Shown here: one piece after another, positions 1 to 6,322 of the stretch
Layout: each line of letters begins with the position of its first letter
Numbering within the stretch: position 1 is the stretch's first letter
NCBI GenBank assembly: GCA_947174975.1
Contig: CAMWLA010000047.1
Coordinates: forward strand, 1-8,927
Source of the DNA: an uncultured Clostridia bacterium
Lineage (GTDB): Bacteria > Bacillota > Clostridia > Christensenellales > Borkfalkiaceae
Direction of reading: 5' to 3'
Length of the DNA: 8,927 nt
Made by a program: the position numbers and the translations under genes
Notes under the pieces: generated by a model
Databases searched by the model: none
Seen by the model: only the letters and a program-made list of their open reading frames with translations
Told to the model about the DNA's origin: nothing

Positions 1-16
1 CCTTTGCCATACCTCT

Positions 17-22
17 ATTATA
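17..22 (-). promoter_or_regulatory. Possible -10 box at the left edge (weak)
   Basis: A TATAAT hexamer reads on the minus strand, directed out of the window, after the terminator of the 71-residue membrane protein. No convincing -35 lies 16 to 18 bp upstream; that stretch is mostly T-rich. An ATG at 10-8 follows, with AGAGGT directly against it, which is too close to be a normal ribosome binding site. It may be the promoter of the next gene, but chance is quite possible in such AT-rich DNA. Confidence 0.2.
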
Positions 23-36
23 TTAAAGGGACTTAC

Positions 37-68
37 AAAAAAATAACCGCGCGTATAAAACGCGCGGT
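37..68 (-). terminator. Intrinsic terminator after the 71-residue membrane protein
   Basis: ACCGCGCG (46-53) and CGCGCGGT (61-68) form a perfect 8-bp GC-rich stem around a 7-nt loop. On the minus strand the stem is followed by TATTTTTTT. It begins 17 nt beyond the stop codon at 86-88 and closes this single-gene transcript. Confidence 0.85.
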
Positions 69-85
69 AGTTCTTTTATATACAG

Positions 86-301
86 TTATTCTTCTTTGTT
101 TTTTAATATCGAGTAAACGATATTCCAGATAAAGCCCACAATAAACATAACCCCGAAAACCGCAGTTATGATTGCAGTTACTATCAGCAATGGTTCTCTG
201 AATTCTCTATCCGAAATAAACGCTTCCGCAAAGCCCAGCGTAAATAAAGAAATAAGCATAGGGTAAACCATAGTCAAAAGCATATTAATTATTCTCTTCA
301 T
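86..301 (-). CDS. Small two-helix membrane protein, function unknown
   Basis: I do not recognise this 71-residue protein. It starts MKRIINML and has two hydrophobic segments at about residues 8-29 and 37-66, joined by a short charged loop (DREFRE). It ends in a charged tail (KNKEE). The positive N-terminus and two segments suggest an integral membrane hairpin with both ends probably cytoplasmic. The ATG start is supported by a perfect AGGAGG at 313-308, 6 nt upstream. The gene has its own promoter (331-359) and terminator (37-68), so it is transcribed alone. A pair of 18-bp direct repeats sits immediately upstream of the -35, which suggests regulated expression. The gene lies just beyond an XRE regulator that itself has a two-helix tail; a functional link is only a guess. 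Confidence 0.75.
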   Translation of the reverse strand: MKRIINMLLTMVYPMLISLFTLGFAEAFISDREFREPLLIVTAIITAVFGVMFIVGFIWNIVYSILKNKEE

Positions 302-330
302 TTCTTTCCTCCTGAAAACTTTTTTATTCT

Positions 331-359
331 ATTTTAACCCAAGCCATACTCTTTTTCAA
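331..359 (-). promoter_or_regulatory. Sigma-A-type promoter of the 71-residue membrane protein
   Basis: Minus strand: TTGAAA (-35, 359-354), a 17-bp spacer, then TAAAAT (-10, 336-331). The start codon is about 30 nt further on. Spacing and hexamers fit a vegetative promoter. The 18-bp direct repeats end at the base next to the -35. Confidence 0.75.
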
Positions 360-398
360 GCAAGTTTAATTTACATTCGCGCAAGTTTAATTTACATT
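360..398. repeat. Two 18-bp direct repeats, 21-bp period, upstream of a promoter
   Basis: GCAAGTTTAATTTACATT occurs twice without mismatch, at 360-377 and 381-398, separated by CGC. The start-to-start distance is 21 bp, two turns of B-DNA, and the inner copy abuts the -35 box of the 71-residue membrane protein gene. Same-face direct repeats at this position are typical of activator sites. The core CAAGTTTAA (361-369 and 382-390) gives 9-bp repeats with 12-bp spacing. This is the geometry known for LytTR-family regulators, and the core matches 6 of 8 specified positions of the LytTR consensus. No LytTR gene is in the window, so the regulator is unknown. Confidence 0.7.
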
Positions 399-403
399 AA
401 AAT

Positions 404-428
404 AAAAAACGGCATACAGCCGTTTTTT
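404..428. terminator. Intrinsic terminator of the glucokinase-to-XRE operon
   Basis: AAAAAACGGC (404-413) and GCCGTTTTTT (419-428) form a 10-bp stem with loop ATACA. Because of the A and T runs it could act in both directions. It starts 3 nt after the XRE stop codon and separates the long operon from the promoter of the small membrane protein. Confidence 0.85.
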
Positions 429-431
429 AAT

Positions 432-908
432 TCAGATATTTCTTTTATATTTAACTATTAATGCAATTAATATACTTAAAACCGTCAGCAATATTATACA
501 CGACAATACTTGTAAACAAATAACAACGTATTCCGAAAGTTCGGCAGCCGCCGCAGAGGCAAGCCATGCAATAAAGAACACTATTGCCGCCGCAAGCAAG
601 GATATAATTACTGCGGAAATAATGAATACAGTTTTTTTACGCGATTGTTCTTCGGACAGTTCAGCCGACGCAATTTCCTTATTTGTACGCACAAGCGGTT
701 CAAACTCAGAATTTTCAAATAGAAAATAATCGGGCTTGACGTTGAAATACTCGCAAAGCGCTTTCAGCTTATCCGCTTTTGGTATAACCGTGTCCGACTC
801 CCACTGCGAAACCGATTGACGGGTTACGTCCAACGCCTCGGCAAGCCCGTCTTGGGTTATGTTTGCTTGTTTACGTAGTGTCGTAATTTTTCTACCTATA
901 CTGTTCAT
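432..908 (-). CDS. XRE-family regulator with a two-helix membrane tail
   Basis: This 158-residue protein has an N-terminal Cro/C1-type helix-turn-helix at about residues 4-62 (LRKQANITQDGLAEALDVTR, then QSVSQWES). A charged linker follows (about 63-92), then two transmembrane helices at about 93-118 and 127-153. The DNA-binding domain should therefore be held at the inner face of the membrane. I chose the ATG at 908 because MNSIGRKITTLRK is the usual N-terminus for this family. A TTG at 914 would add two residues, and neither start has a strong ribosome binding site. The gene begins 18 nt after the RND permease stop with no clear promoter between, so it is probably the last gene of that operon. 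It may sense membrane state or efflux activity and regulate the operon; that is inference. Its targets are unknown. Confidence 0.85.
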   Translation of the reverse strand: MNSIGRKITTLRKQANITQDGLAEALDVTRQSVSQWESDTVIPKADKLKALCEYFNVKPDYFLFENSEFEPLVRTNKEIASAELSEEQSRKKTVFIISAVIISLLAAAIVFFIAWLASAAAAELSEYVVICLQVLSCIILLTVLSILIALIVKYKRNI

Positions 909-926
909 ACACAATTCATATCCCGA

Positions 927-3900
927 TTATTTTTTAATTTTGATTTTGCCGTCGGGGTACTTTTCGGAGAGCCTATGCACCGCACAGTATACCGCGGGCA
1001 CAAGCACCAAGGTAACCAAAGTTCCCAAAAGAAGTCCGCCGATTACCACTATGCCGAGAGGGCTCATAAGCTCGCTTCCCTTGCCTATGCCTATTGCAAG
1101 AGGAATAAGCGCAAGCACGGTCGTCAGCGTTGTCATCAGTATCGGGCGAAGCCTTTCGCCGCAAGCTTTTTTAACCGCTTCGAAGTGGGGCATTCCCTCA
1201 CCTTTGAGCTGTTTGATTTTTTCAAGCATAACGATTGCGTTGTTTACGATTATGCCCATAAGCATTATAAGACCGATAAACGAAACTACGTTTAAACTCG
1301 TCCGCGTAATCGTCAGCGCAATGAATCCGCCGGTGAAGCTGAACGGTATGCTTGCCATAATAATGAGTGGCTTTATAAACGAGCCGAACTGCACCGCCAT
1401 TACTCCGTACAACAGCACGAACGAAATTACGAGCGCCACTGCAAGCCCTTCGAACGCGTCGGACAAATAGCTTGAAATTCCGCTTGATGAGAACGAATAT
1501 CCGTCGTATTCCTTCAACACGTCCTTTGCAACCTTCTTCATAATATCGGTTGCCGTACCCGTGTCCGTGTCGGGCAAAACTCCCGAAACGGTAATCATTT
1601 TGTTGCCGTTGTAGCGGGTTATGCAAGCGTCGGTTTTCTCTTCGATAATCTTGCCGTCTTTTAGTATATCCGTAAGCTTAATAGGCGTTGAACCGTTAAA
1701 GCCCACGACGAAGTTTTTTAGATCGTCTTGATTTTTTATAGTCTTACCGTCAAACTGCACGTTGAGATTATATTCGGAATCGCTGATAGTCACGGTGCAA
1801 GCCGTATACGAGGCAATGCCTATTCTAAGCGTCATTACGTCCGTCTGATAATCCAAACCGTAGCCAAGCATCTTTGCACGGTCGAACTTTAAAGTGTACT
1901 GCGTGGACTTTTCGGTTGAACTGTCCTTTACGTCCTCGAACTTCTCGGCTTTAAGCCTCGTTTCTATCTCTTTGGCGATTTCCTTTAATTTTTCCTCATC
2001 GTTGCCGACGATTGTCACCGACATATCCGTCGAACCCGACATCAGCGACGCAACGACGCCGTCGATTTCCCTTACGGAAACGTTGCCGAGAAGCTTATCG
2101 TCGTTCTTTGCGAGGTTTCTTATCTTTTCAACCGTCTTAGAGGTGTTTTTATTGGTTTTAAGCTGAACCGTGATTATGCCGGTATCGGTAAGCGCGATAA
2201 TACCGTTTTTGCCGATGCTTGCCGAAACGTAGTCTACATTTTCGACGTTTTCCGAAATGGTTTCCGCAAACTTAATTACGTCGTCCTCAACCGTTTTTAA
2301 ATCTTTGCCGGAGCCGTAGTCAAGGGTTACTTCGATTTGCCCCTTGTCTATCGAGGGCAAAAATTCGGTACCGGTAATGAACAGTAAGCCTATGCTTGCG
2401 CCGAACACCGCAACCGCAGTGAGTATGGTTACAAGCTTATAAGCAAGCGCTTTTTTCAGTATCTTTGAATACAGCGAGGTAATCTTATTCAAAATTATCG
2501 GCTGTTTAAGCGCGGCAAGCTTTCCCTTTTTCTTCTTACCCTCTGCCATAGCTTCAAGCGGGTCGCCAGCCATCTGAATCTTAGAATGCTGGTTGTATTC
2601 GAGGTCGGACGAGTACATATCTATGGTCAGCTGTTCGTCGCCGTCCGCGGGTACGACTCTGCGCTTTATAAATCTGTTGTTGCCCTCTAAAATGCAGTAC
2701 AGTGCGGGAATTACCGTCACCGCAACTATTAAAGAGAACGCAAGCGAAAATATTACCGCATACGCAAGATCGGTGAAAATTTCTGCCGTAAGACCGCCCG
2801 CAAACAGTATGGGAATGAACACGCACACCGTAGTAAGCGTTGAGCCGAACAACGCCCCACCGACTTCGCAAGTTCCGTCGACTGCGGATTCGTACGCAGA
2901 CTTCCCGCCGTCGCGGTGCTTTGAAATAGCTTCGATAACGACGATACTGTTATCGACGAGCATACCTATTCCCACGGCAAGTCCGCCCAAAGATACCATA
3001 TTCAATGTTATACCCATAAGGGATAGGCATATGAGCGCCGCAAGCACCGAAAGGGGCATAGTTATTGCAATGACGAGTGAAGTTCTTATCTTTTTGAGGA
3101 ATACGAAAATAATTACTATCGCAAGCGCTCCGCCGATAAGCATACTTACAAGCACGTTTGAAATGCTGTCCGAAATGAATTCCGACTGGTCGTCCAAAAG
3201 GTGGATTTGCGCGCTGTAACCCTCGGCCGAGGAAATCTTATTGTAATTGTTCTTAACCTTTTCCACTACCGCGGAAGAGTTTGCGCCGTTTGCTTTATAG
3301 ACCTCGATTATTACCGCTTTTCCGTCGTTAATTTTAACTTCGCCGTCGCTGTAATACGCATAGGAAGTATACGAAGCCGTGCGTTCAACCTTGGCGATAT
3401 CGCTTACCCTAATCGGCGTATTCTCGTCCAAATTTAAAATAAGGGATATAAGCTCGTTTGAAACTTTCATTCCGACTGCGTTTCCTATAAGCGAAAGCAT
3501 AGTATCGGAATAGGGCGGCGGCGTAGTTATCATCTGCAGCAAGTCCGCTTTTTCTTCCTTAATCGTTTTCAGCGTTTCCTTTAATTCGGAAGGAAGCTCT
3601 ATCGGCATATTTAAAATATCGTTGGGTATGCCGTCCTCGTTCAAATCGCTGCCGTCGATATCGGAATTGTTGCGTATCTGCACGTTGGTTTCACCGACCG
3701 TAATATTGCCGAGTGGAATATCGAGCGCGCCGTACGAGAACGCTTGCACGATTAAGGGACAAGCAAGCTCTAACCCTACGTAAGGCGTAATGGTAAACGC
3801 GTATTCCGGTCCGCCCTTTATTGAAACGCTTTCAACACCGTCTATCGCGGCGAACGAGGTAGACAATTCCTTTGCCTTCGCGTAAGCGTCGTCAAGCCCC

Positions 3901-4334
3901 TTTTCGCTCGTTAACGAAACGGTAGCAAGCGCGGTCGCGTTCAAATCGACGTCGTACACGGAAGTCGTAACCCCGCTCGGCAGCCCCAAAGATGAAAGCT
4001 TATTTGTGATATCCGTCTTTTTCTCGGTAGTATCCGTTCCGTAATCGAAGGATAAAATCACCGCCGAAAGATTGTCGTACGAATGGCTTGTAACGTCGGT
4101 TATTCCGCTTATCGAGCTGACTCCGTCCTCAACCTTAACGGTGACATCGTGCTCGACGGAAGACGCGTTTGCCCCGGGGTATATAACTTGAACGCAGACT
4201 ATGGGCACGTTTATGTCGGGCAGAAGGTTAATACTCATTTTAATCGTAGACCAAACGCCTAAGCCCAGCACTAAAAGTACGATTAGAATAACCGCAACCG
4301 ACTGTTTAATTACGAACGAGAAAAACCTTTTCAT
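927..4334 (-). CDS. RND-family efflux permease (AcrB/HAE1-like, SwrC-type)
   Basis: This 1135-residue transporter of the resistance-nodulation-division family should export hydrophobic or amphipathic compounds using proton-motive force. It shows the internal duplication of the family. TM1 (about 10-30) is followed by a large extracytoplasmic porter region (31-390), TM2-6 (391-550) and a cytoplasmic loop (551-632). TM7 (633-655), a second porter region (656-957) and TM8-12 (958-1120) come next. The TM4 proton-relay motif reads GMLVDNSIVVIEAI with D461, where AcrB has two Asp residues. The TM10 motif reads GIIVNNAIVMLEKI, with Asn in the position of the AcrB Lys. The conserved segment RLRPILMTTLTTVLALIPLA (1061-1080) is also present. 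The ATG overlaps the upstream gene's stop (ATGA), which implies translational coupling. No HlyD/MFP partner or outer-membrane channel is visible, as for Gram-positive SwrC. Odd points are a calcium-loop-like motif at 225-239 and an unusually long 551-632 loop. The substrate cannot be read from sequence. Confidence 0.95.
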   Translation of the reverse strand: MKRFFSFVIKQSVAVILIVLLVLGLGVWSTIKMSINLLPDINVPIVCVQVIYPGANASSVEHDVTVKVEDGVSSISGITDVTSHSYDNLSAVILSFDYGTDTTEKKTDITNKLSSLGLPSGVTTSVYDVDLNATALATVSLTSEKGLDDAYAKAKELSTSFAAIDGVESVSIKGGPEYAFTITPYVGLELACPLIVQAFSYGALDIPLGNITVGETNVQIRNNSDIDGSDLNEDGIPNDILNMPIELPSELKETLKTIKEEKADLLQMITTPPPYSDTMLSLIGNAVGMKVSNELISLILNLDENTPIRVSDIAKVERTASYTSYAYYSDGEVKINDGKAVIIEVYKANGANSSAVVEKVKNNYNKISSAEGYSAQIHLLDDQSEFISDSISNVLVSMLIGGALAIVIIFVFLKKIRTSLVIAITMPLSVLAALICLSLMGITLNMVSLGGLAVGIGMLVDNSIVVIEAISKHRDGGKSAYESAVDGTCEVGGALFGSTLTTVCVFIPILFAGGLTAEIFTDLAYAVIFSLAFSLIVAVTVIPALYCILEGNNRFIKRRVVPADGDEQLTIDMYSSDLEYNQHSKIQMAGDPLEAMAEGKKKKGKLAALKQPIILNKITSLYSKILKKALAYKLVTILTAVAVFGASIGLLFITGTEFLPSIDKGQIEVTLDYGSGKDLKTVEDDVIKFAETISENVENVDYVSASIGKNGIIALTDTGIITVQLKTNKNTSKTVEKIRNLAKNDDKLLGNVSVREIDGVVASLMSGSTDMSVTIVGNDEEKLKEIAKEIETRLKAEKFEDVKDSSTEKSTQYTLKFDRAKMLGYGLDYQTDVMTLRIGIASYTACTVTISDSEYNLNVQFDGKTIKNQDDLKNFVVGFNGSTPIKLTDILKDGKIIEEKTDACITRYNGNKMITVSGVLPDTDTGTATDIMKKVAKDVLKEYDGYSFSSSGISSYLSDAFEGLAVALVISFVLLYGVMAVQFGSFIKPLIIMASIPFSFTGGFIALTITRTSLNVVSFIGLIMLMGIIVNNAIVMLEKIKQLKGEGMPHFEAVKKACGERLRPILMTTLTTVLALIPLAIGIGKGSELMSPLGIVVIGGLLLGTLVTLVLVPAVYCAVHRLSEKYPDGKIKIKK

Positions 4335-4624
4335 TTACCGTCCTCACTGTCTAAAGATTTAAGCACCCGAACTTGTTTGCGCACGTAAAAAATCACGCAG
4401 ACGAGTACCGCCAGCATTACTATAAATACGCAAAGCGAAATAATCAGCCCCACTAAGCCGTATATAGCTTTGTTTGCGGTAATAAGCAATATAACGGAAA
4501 CGGCGGGTAATACTATCGCGCATACCGCCGTTATAATAACTGTTATTTTTAAAATTTTAAGCGCATTTTCGGCCTTTGCCGAGAGAGCCTGCGCATGCTC
4601 TTCTTTATCTAATATTTCACTCAT
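4331..4624 (-). CDS. Small two-helix membrane protein coupled to the RND permease
   Basis: A 97-residue protein I cannot assign to a family. A polar, probably helical N-terminus (residues 1-23, MSEILDKEEHAQALSAKAEN) precedes two hydrophobic helices at about 25-50 and 53-81, then a basic and acidic tail (VRKQVRVLKSLDSEDGK). Its stop overlaps the RND start codon, and it begins 5 nt after the rex stop, so it is locked into the operon by translational coupling. No clear Shine-Dalgarno precedes its ATG, which also suggests reliance on ribosomes leaving rex. The placement suggests an accessory subunit of the pump, similar in position to small partners such as AcrZ. There is no sequence similarity I can point to, so this is inference. 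Confidence 0.8.
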   Translation of the reverse strand: MSEILDKEEHAQALSAKAENALKILKITVIITAVCAIVLPAVSVILLITANKAIYGLVGLIISLCVFIVMLAVLVCVIFYVRKQVRVLKSLDSEDGK

Positions 4625-4629
4625 AACTT

Positions 4630-5244
4630 TTATTTAATACTACTTGAAAGAATTGCGAGATTTGCTGCAACGTCTATCTGTCTTACTTCGACACCTTCGG
4701 GAGTTTTTAAAGATACGGGTGCGAAATTCAAAATCGCCTTGACTCCGCTTTCAATAAGCATATCCGCAACCTCTTGCGCCGACTGCGCGGGAACGCAGAT
4801 TATAGCAAGCTTTGCATTGAGGCGGGGGATTTCCGCCCTCGCCTCGGCTATGCCGTAAACGGGCTTGCCCGTAGACGATACGCCCGTCTTTTCGCTGTCG
4901 CTGTCGAAAGCGGCAACGATGTCTATGCCGTAATAGCCGAAACCGCCGTAGCCCAAAATCGCCTTGCCGAGTGCGCCGTAGCCGACGATAACCGCGTTGC
5001 GCTTGCCGTTGTAGCACAAAAATTCTTCGATTGCGGCAATAAGCTCCTCAACGCTGTAACCGACGCGCGGTCTGCCCACTGCGGAAGTAAACGCCAAGTC
5101 CTTTCTTACAAGCACTTCGCCAAGCCCCAAGGCTTCGGCAATGTGTCCGGAAGATACGAACCGCGTACCCGCGGGCATACTCTTCAAATAATTCAAATAA
5201 ACGGGCATTCTCTGCAGAGAAATTAAAGGAAGTTCCATATCCAT
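4630..5244 (-). CDS. rex: Redox-sensing transcriptional repressor Rex
   Basis: Rex is a homodimeric repressor that binds DNA when NADH/NAD+ is low and lets go when NADH rises. It usually controls fermentation and anaerobic redox genes. This 204-residue protein has the normal family length. A winged-helix N-terminal domain spans about residues 5-75 (SSGHIAEALGLGEVLVRKDL). A Rossmann NAD(H) domain begins at about residue 83 with VGYGALGKAI (GxGxLGxA) and an acidic strand end AAFDSDSEK. IICVPAQSAQEVADMLIESG and ILNFAPVSLKTPEG are strongly conserved in Rex. The C-terminal helix (186-203) is the domain-swap helix. The wing segment reads FTSAVGRPRVGY rather than YFGxFGxxGxGY, a variant I associate with a clostridial Rex subgroup. 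GAGGT 6 nt upstream supports the ATG at 5244. The gene follows the glucokinase stop by 9 nt. A palindrome at the operon start (6193-6210) may be its own site. Confidence 0.95.
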   Translation of the reverse strand: MDMELPLISLQRMPVYLNYLKSMPAGTRFVSSGHIAEALGLGEVLVRKDLAFTSAVGRPRVGYSVEELIAAIEEFLCYNGKRNAVIVGYGALGKAILGYGGFGYYGIDIVAAFDSDSEKTGVSSTGKPVYGIAEARAEIPRLNAKLAIICVPAQSAQEVADMLIESGVKAILNFAPVSLKTPEGVEVRQIDVAANLAILSSSIK

Positions 5245-5253
5245 ATTGTTACC

Positions 5254-6174
5254 TCATATACATAACGCTGCGGCGCCGTAAGCGCCAGCCGCCGAGCCGA
5301 GCGTTGCAACCGTTATTTTAACGGGAGCGTAATGCCCCGCAAAAAGTTCTCTGTCAACTATTTCCTGCAAAGGCTTGGTCAGCCTTTCGCCTTCCTTTGA
5401 AACACCGCCGCCGAGCATAATTACTTCGGGACGGAACGCGTTTGCAAGATTAATAAGTCCGCAAGCAAGATATTCGACGTACCAGTCGACGACTTCCTTA
5501 GCCGAAGCGTCGGTTTCGAAAAATTCGAACGCCGTCTTGCCCGTCAACGTTTCGGAAGTGTATTTCTTCCACATCTGCGAACCAGCGTCCTCTTCCATCG
5601 CCCACTTGGTGCGCTTCTTTAATGCAGTTGCCGACGAATACGCTTCAAAGCACCCGCGCCTACCGCAAGTACACTGCTCACCGCCGTGTTCGATTACCAT
5701 ATGTCCGATTTCCGCGCCCGCGGATTTATTGCCCTCGAACAGCTTTCCGTCAATGACTATTCCGCCGCCGACGCCCGTTCCGAGCGTGACCAGAATACTG
5801 TTTTTATAGTTTTTACCAGCGCCGAATTTCGCTTCGCCGAGCGCAGCCGCGTTCGCGTCGTTGGTAATTTTTACGGGAATATCAATCTTCTCGCGCAAAA
5901 GCTTAACCAAGGGGAAATCAAATAAATTCAAGTTATTTGCTTGCACGACAACGCCGCCCGAAGAATTAATCACGCCCGCACAGCCTATGCCTATGCCCTT
6001 AACCTCTTCGCGGTTCAGCTTCATAAGGCGATTGCAAAGCGCAACGATACCGTTTATAATATCCTTTCCCTTAACGGTAACTACGCTGTCCTCGCCGTAA
6101 AGATTTCCGTCGCCGTCTATCACGGCACCCTTTATCGTGGATCCGCCTATGTCGATACCTATATAAAGCGCCAT
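5254..6174 (-). CDS. ROK-family sugar kinase, probable glucokinase
   Basis: This 306-residue cytoplasmic enzyme most likely phosphorylates glucose to glucose-6-phosphate with ATP. The N-terminal phosphate loop reads IGIDIGGSTIKGAVID (5-20). The catalytic base is D106 in TNDANAAALGEAKFGAG. The ROK signature spans about 130-180, with LGTGVGGGIVIDG, EIGH (155-158) and the zinc motif CTCGRRGCFEAY (C168, C170, C175 with H158). LGGGVS near 254 and the C-terminal LGSAAGAYGAA complete the fold. A start at the ATG at 6174 puts AGGAG (6187-6183) 8 nt upstream; the GTG at 6183 would overlap that site and is less likely. It is the first gene of the operon, directly after a consensus promoter. A relative acting on another hexose cannot be excluded, since ROK specificity is hard to read from sequence alone. 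Confidence 0.93.
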   Translation of the reverse strand: MALYIGIDIGGSTIKGAVIDGDGNLYGEDSVVTVKGKDIINGIVALCNRLMKLNREEVKGIGIGCAGVINSSGGVVVQANNLNLFDFPLVKLLREKIDIPVKITNDANAAALGEAKFGAGKNYKNSILVTLGTGVGGGIVIDGKLFEGNKSAGAEIGHMVIEHGGEQCTCGRRGCFEAYSSATALKKRTKWAMEEDAGSQMWKKYTSETLTGKTAFEFFETDASAKEVVDWYVEYLACGLINLANAFRPEVIMLGGGVSKEGERLTKPLQEIVDRELFAGHYAPVKITVATLGSAAGAYGAAALCI

Positions 6175-6192
6175 TTTAAGCACTCCTATTAT

Positions 6193-6210
6193 TTGATATT
6201 TTAATATCTA
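6193..6210. promoter_or_regulatory. Candidate operator at the glucokinase-rex operon start
   Basis: TTGATATT (6193-6200) and AATATCTA (6203-6210) make an 18-bp inverted repeat with one mismatch pair. It lies between the -10 box and the ribosome binding site, across the expected transcription start, where a repressor would block initiation. It has the same length as the Rex consensus TTGTTAANNNNTTAACAA and matches 9 of its 14 specified positions by hand alignment. That is suggestive of autoregulation by Rex, not proof. AT-rich palindromes also arise by chance. Confidence 0.4.
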
Positions 6211-6211
6211 T

Positions 6212-6240
6212 ATTATACTCTCGGTTATTAGTTATGTCAA
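6212..6240 (-). promoter_or_regulatory. Consensus sigma-A promoter of the glucokinase-rex-RND-XRE operon
   Basis: Minus strand: TTGACA (6240-6235), a 17-bp spacer, then TATAAT (6217-6212). Both hexamers and the spacing are perfect. The start is expected near 6205, inside the candidate operator. A promoter this strong that leads straight into a repressor gene is likely to be held down by a regulator. Confidence 0.9.
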
Positions 6241-6254
6241 GATTAACGGACAAT

Positions 6255-6279
6255 AAAAAAGACTGCGCAAGCAGTCTTT
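6255..6279 (-). terminator. Intrinsic terminator beyond the outer dut-tail copy
   Basis: AAAGACTGC (6258-6266) and GCAGTCTTT (6271-6279) form a perfect 9-bp stem with loop GCAA, followed on the minus strand by a run of six T. It lies 8 nt beyond the stop codon of the duplicated dut tail. It was therefore probably the original terminator of the nrdD-nrdG-dut operon, and now ends the lipoprotein transcript. It insulates the promoter at 6212-6240. Confidence 0.9.
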
Positions 6280-6280
6280 A

Positions 6281-6322
6281 AAAATTTTATTTTCTGCCGG
6301 TTGAACCGAACCCGCCCGAACC
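6281..6322 (-). repeat. Orphan copy of the dut 3' end (direct repeat, outer copy)
   Basis: These 42 bases match 7081-7122 at 40 positions, including an unbroken run of 33, at an offset of exactly 800. On the minus strand they read GSGGFGSTGRK then TAA. This is dUTPase motif V and the C-terminus, with the same stop codon as the intact gene. One mismatch gives Ser where the intact gene has Ala; GSGGFGSTG is the commoner family form. Similarity stops abruptly at both ends, and an in-frame TAA (6334-6332) lies just upstream. It is a severed gene tail left beside the probable original terminator. Confidence 0.92.

Noticed and set aside
859..1470. A 203-codon open frame on the plus strand opposite the end of the RND gene.
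   Set aside because: It is fully antisense to a well-conserved RND C-terminus, has no recognisable domain or ribosome binding site, and mirrors the codon bias of the real gene.
2593..3219. A 208-codon plus-strand open frame opposite the RND transmembrane region.
   Set aside because: It is a shadow of conserved RND transmembrane helices, with no independent start signals or motifs.
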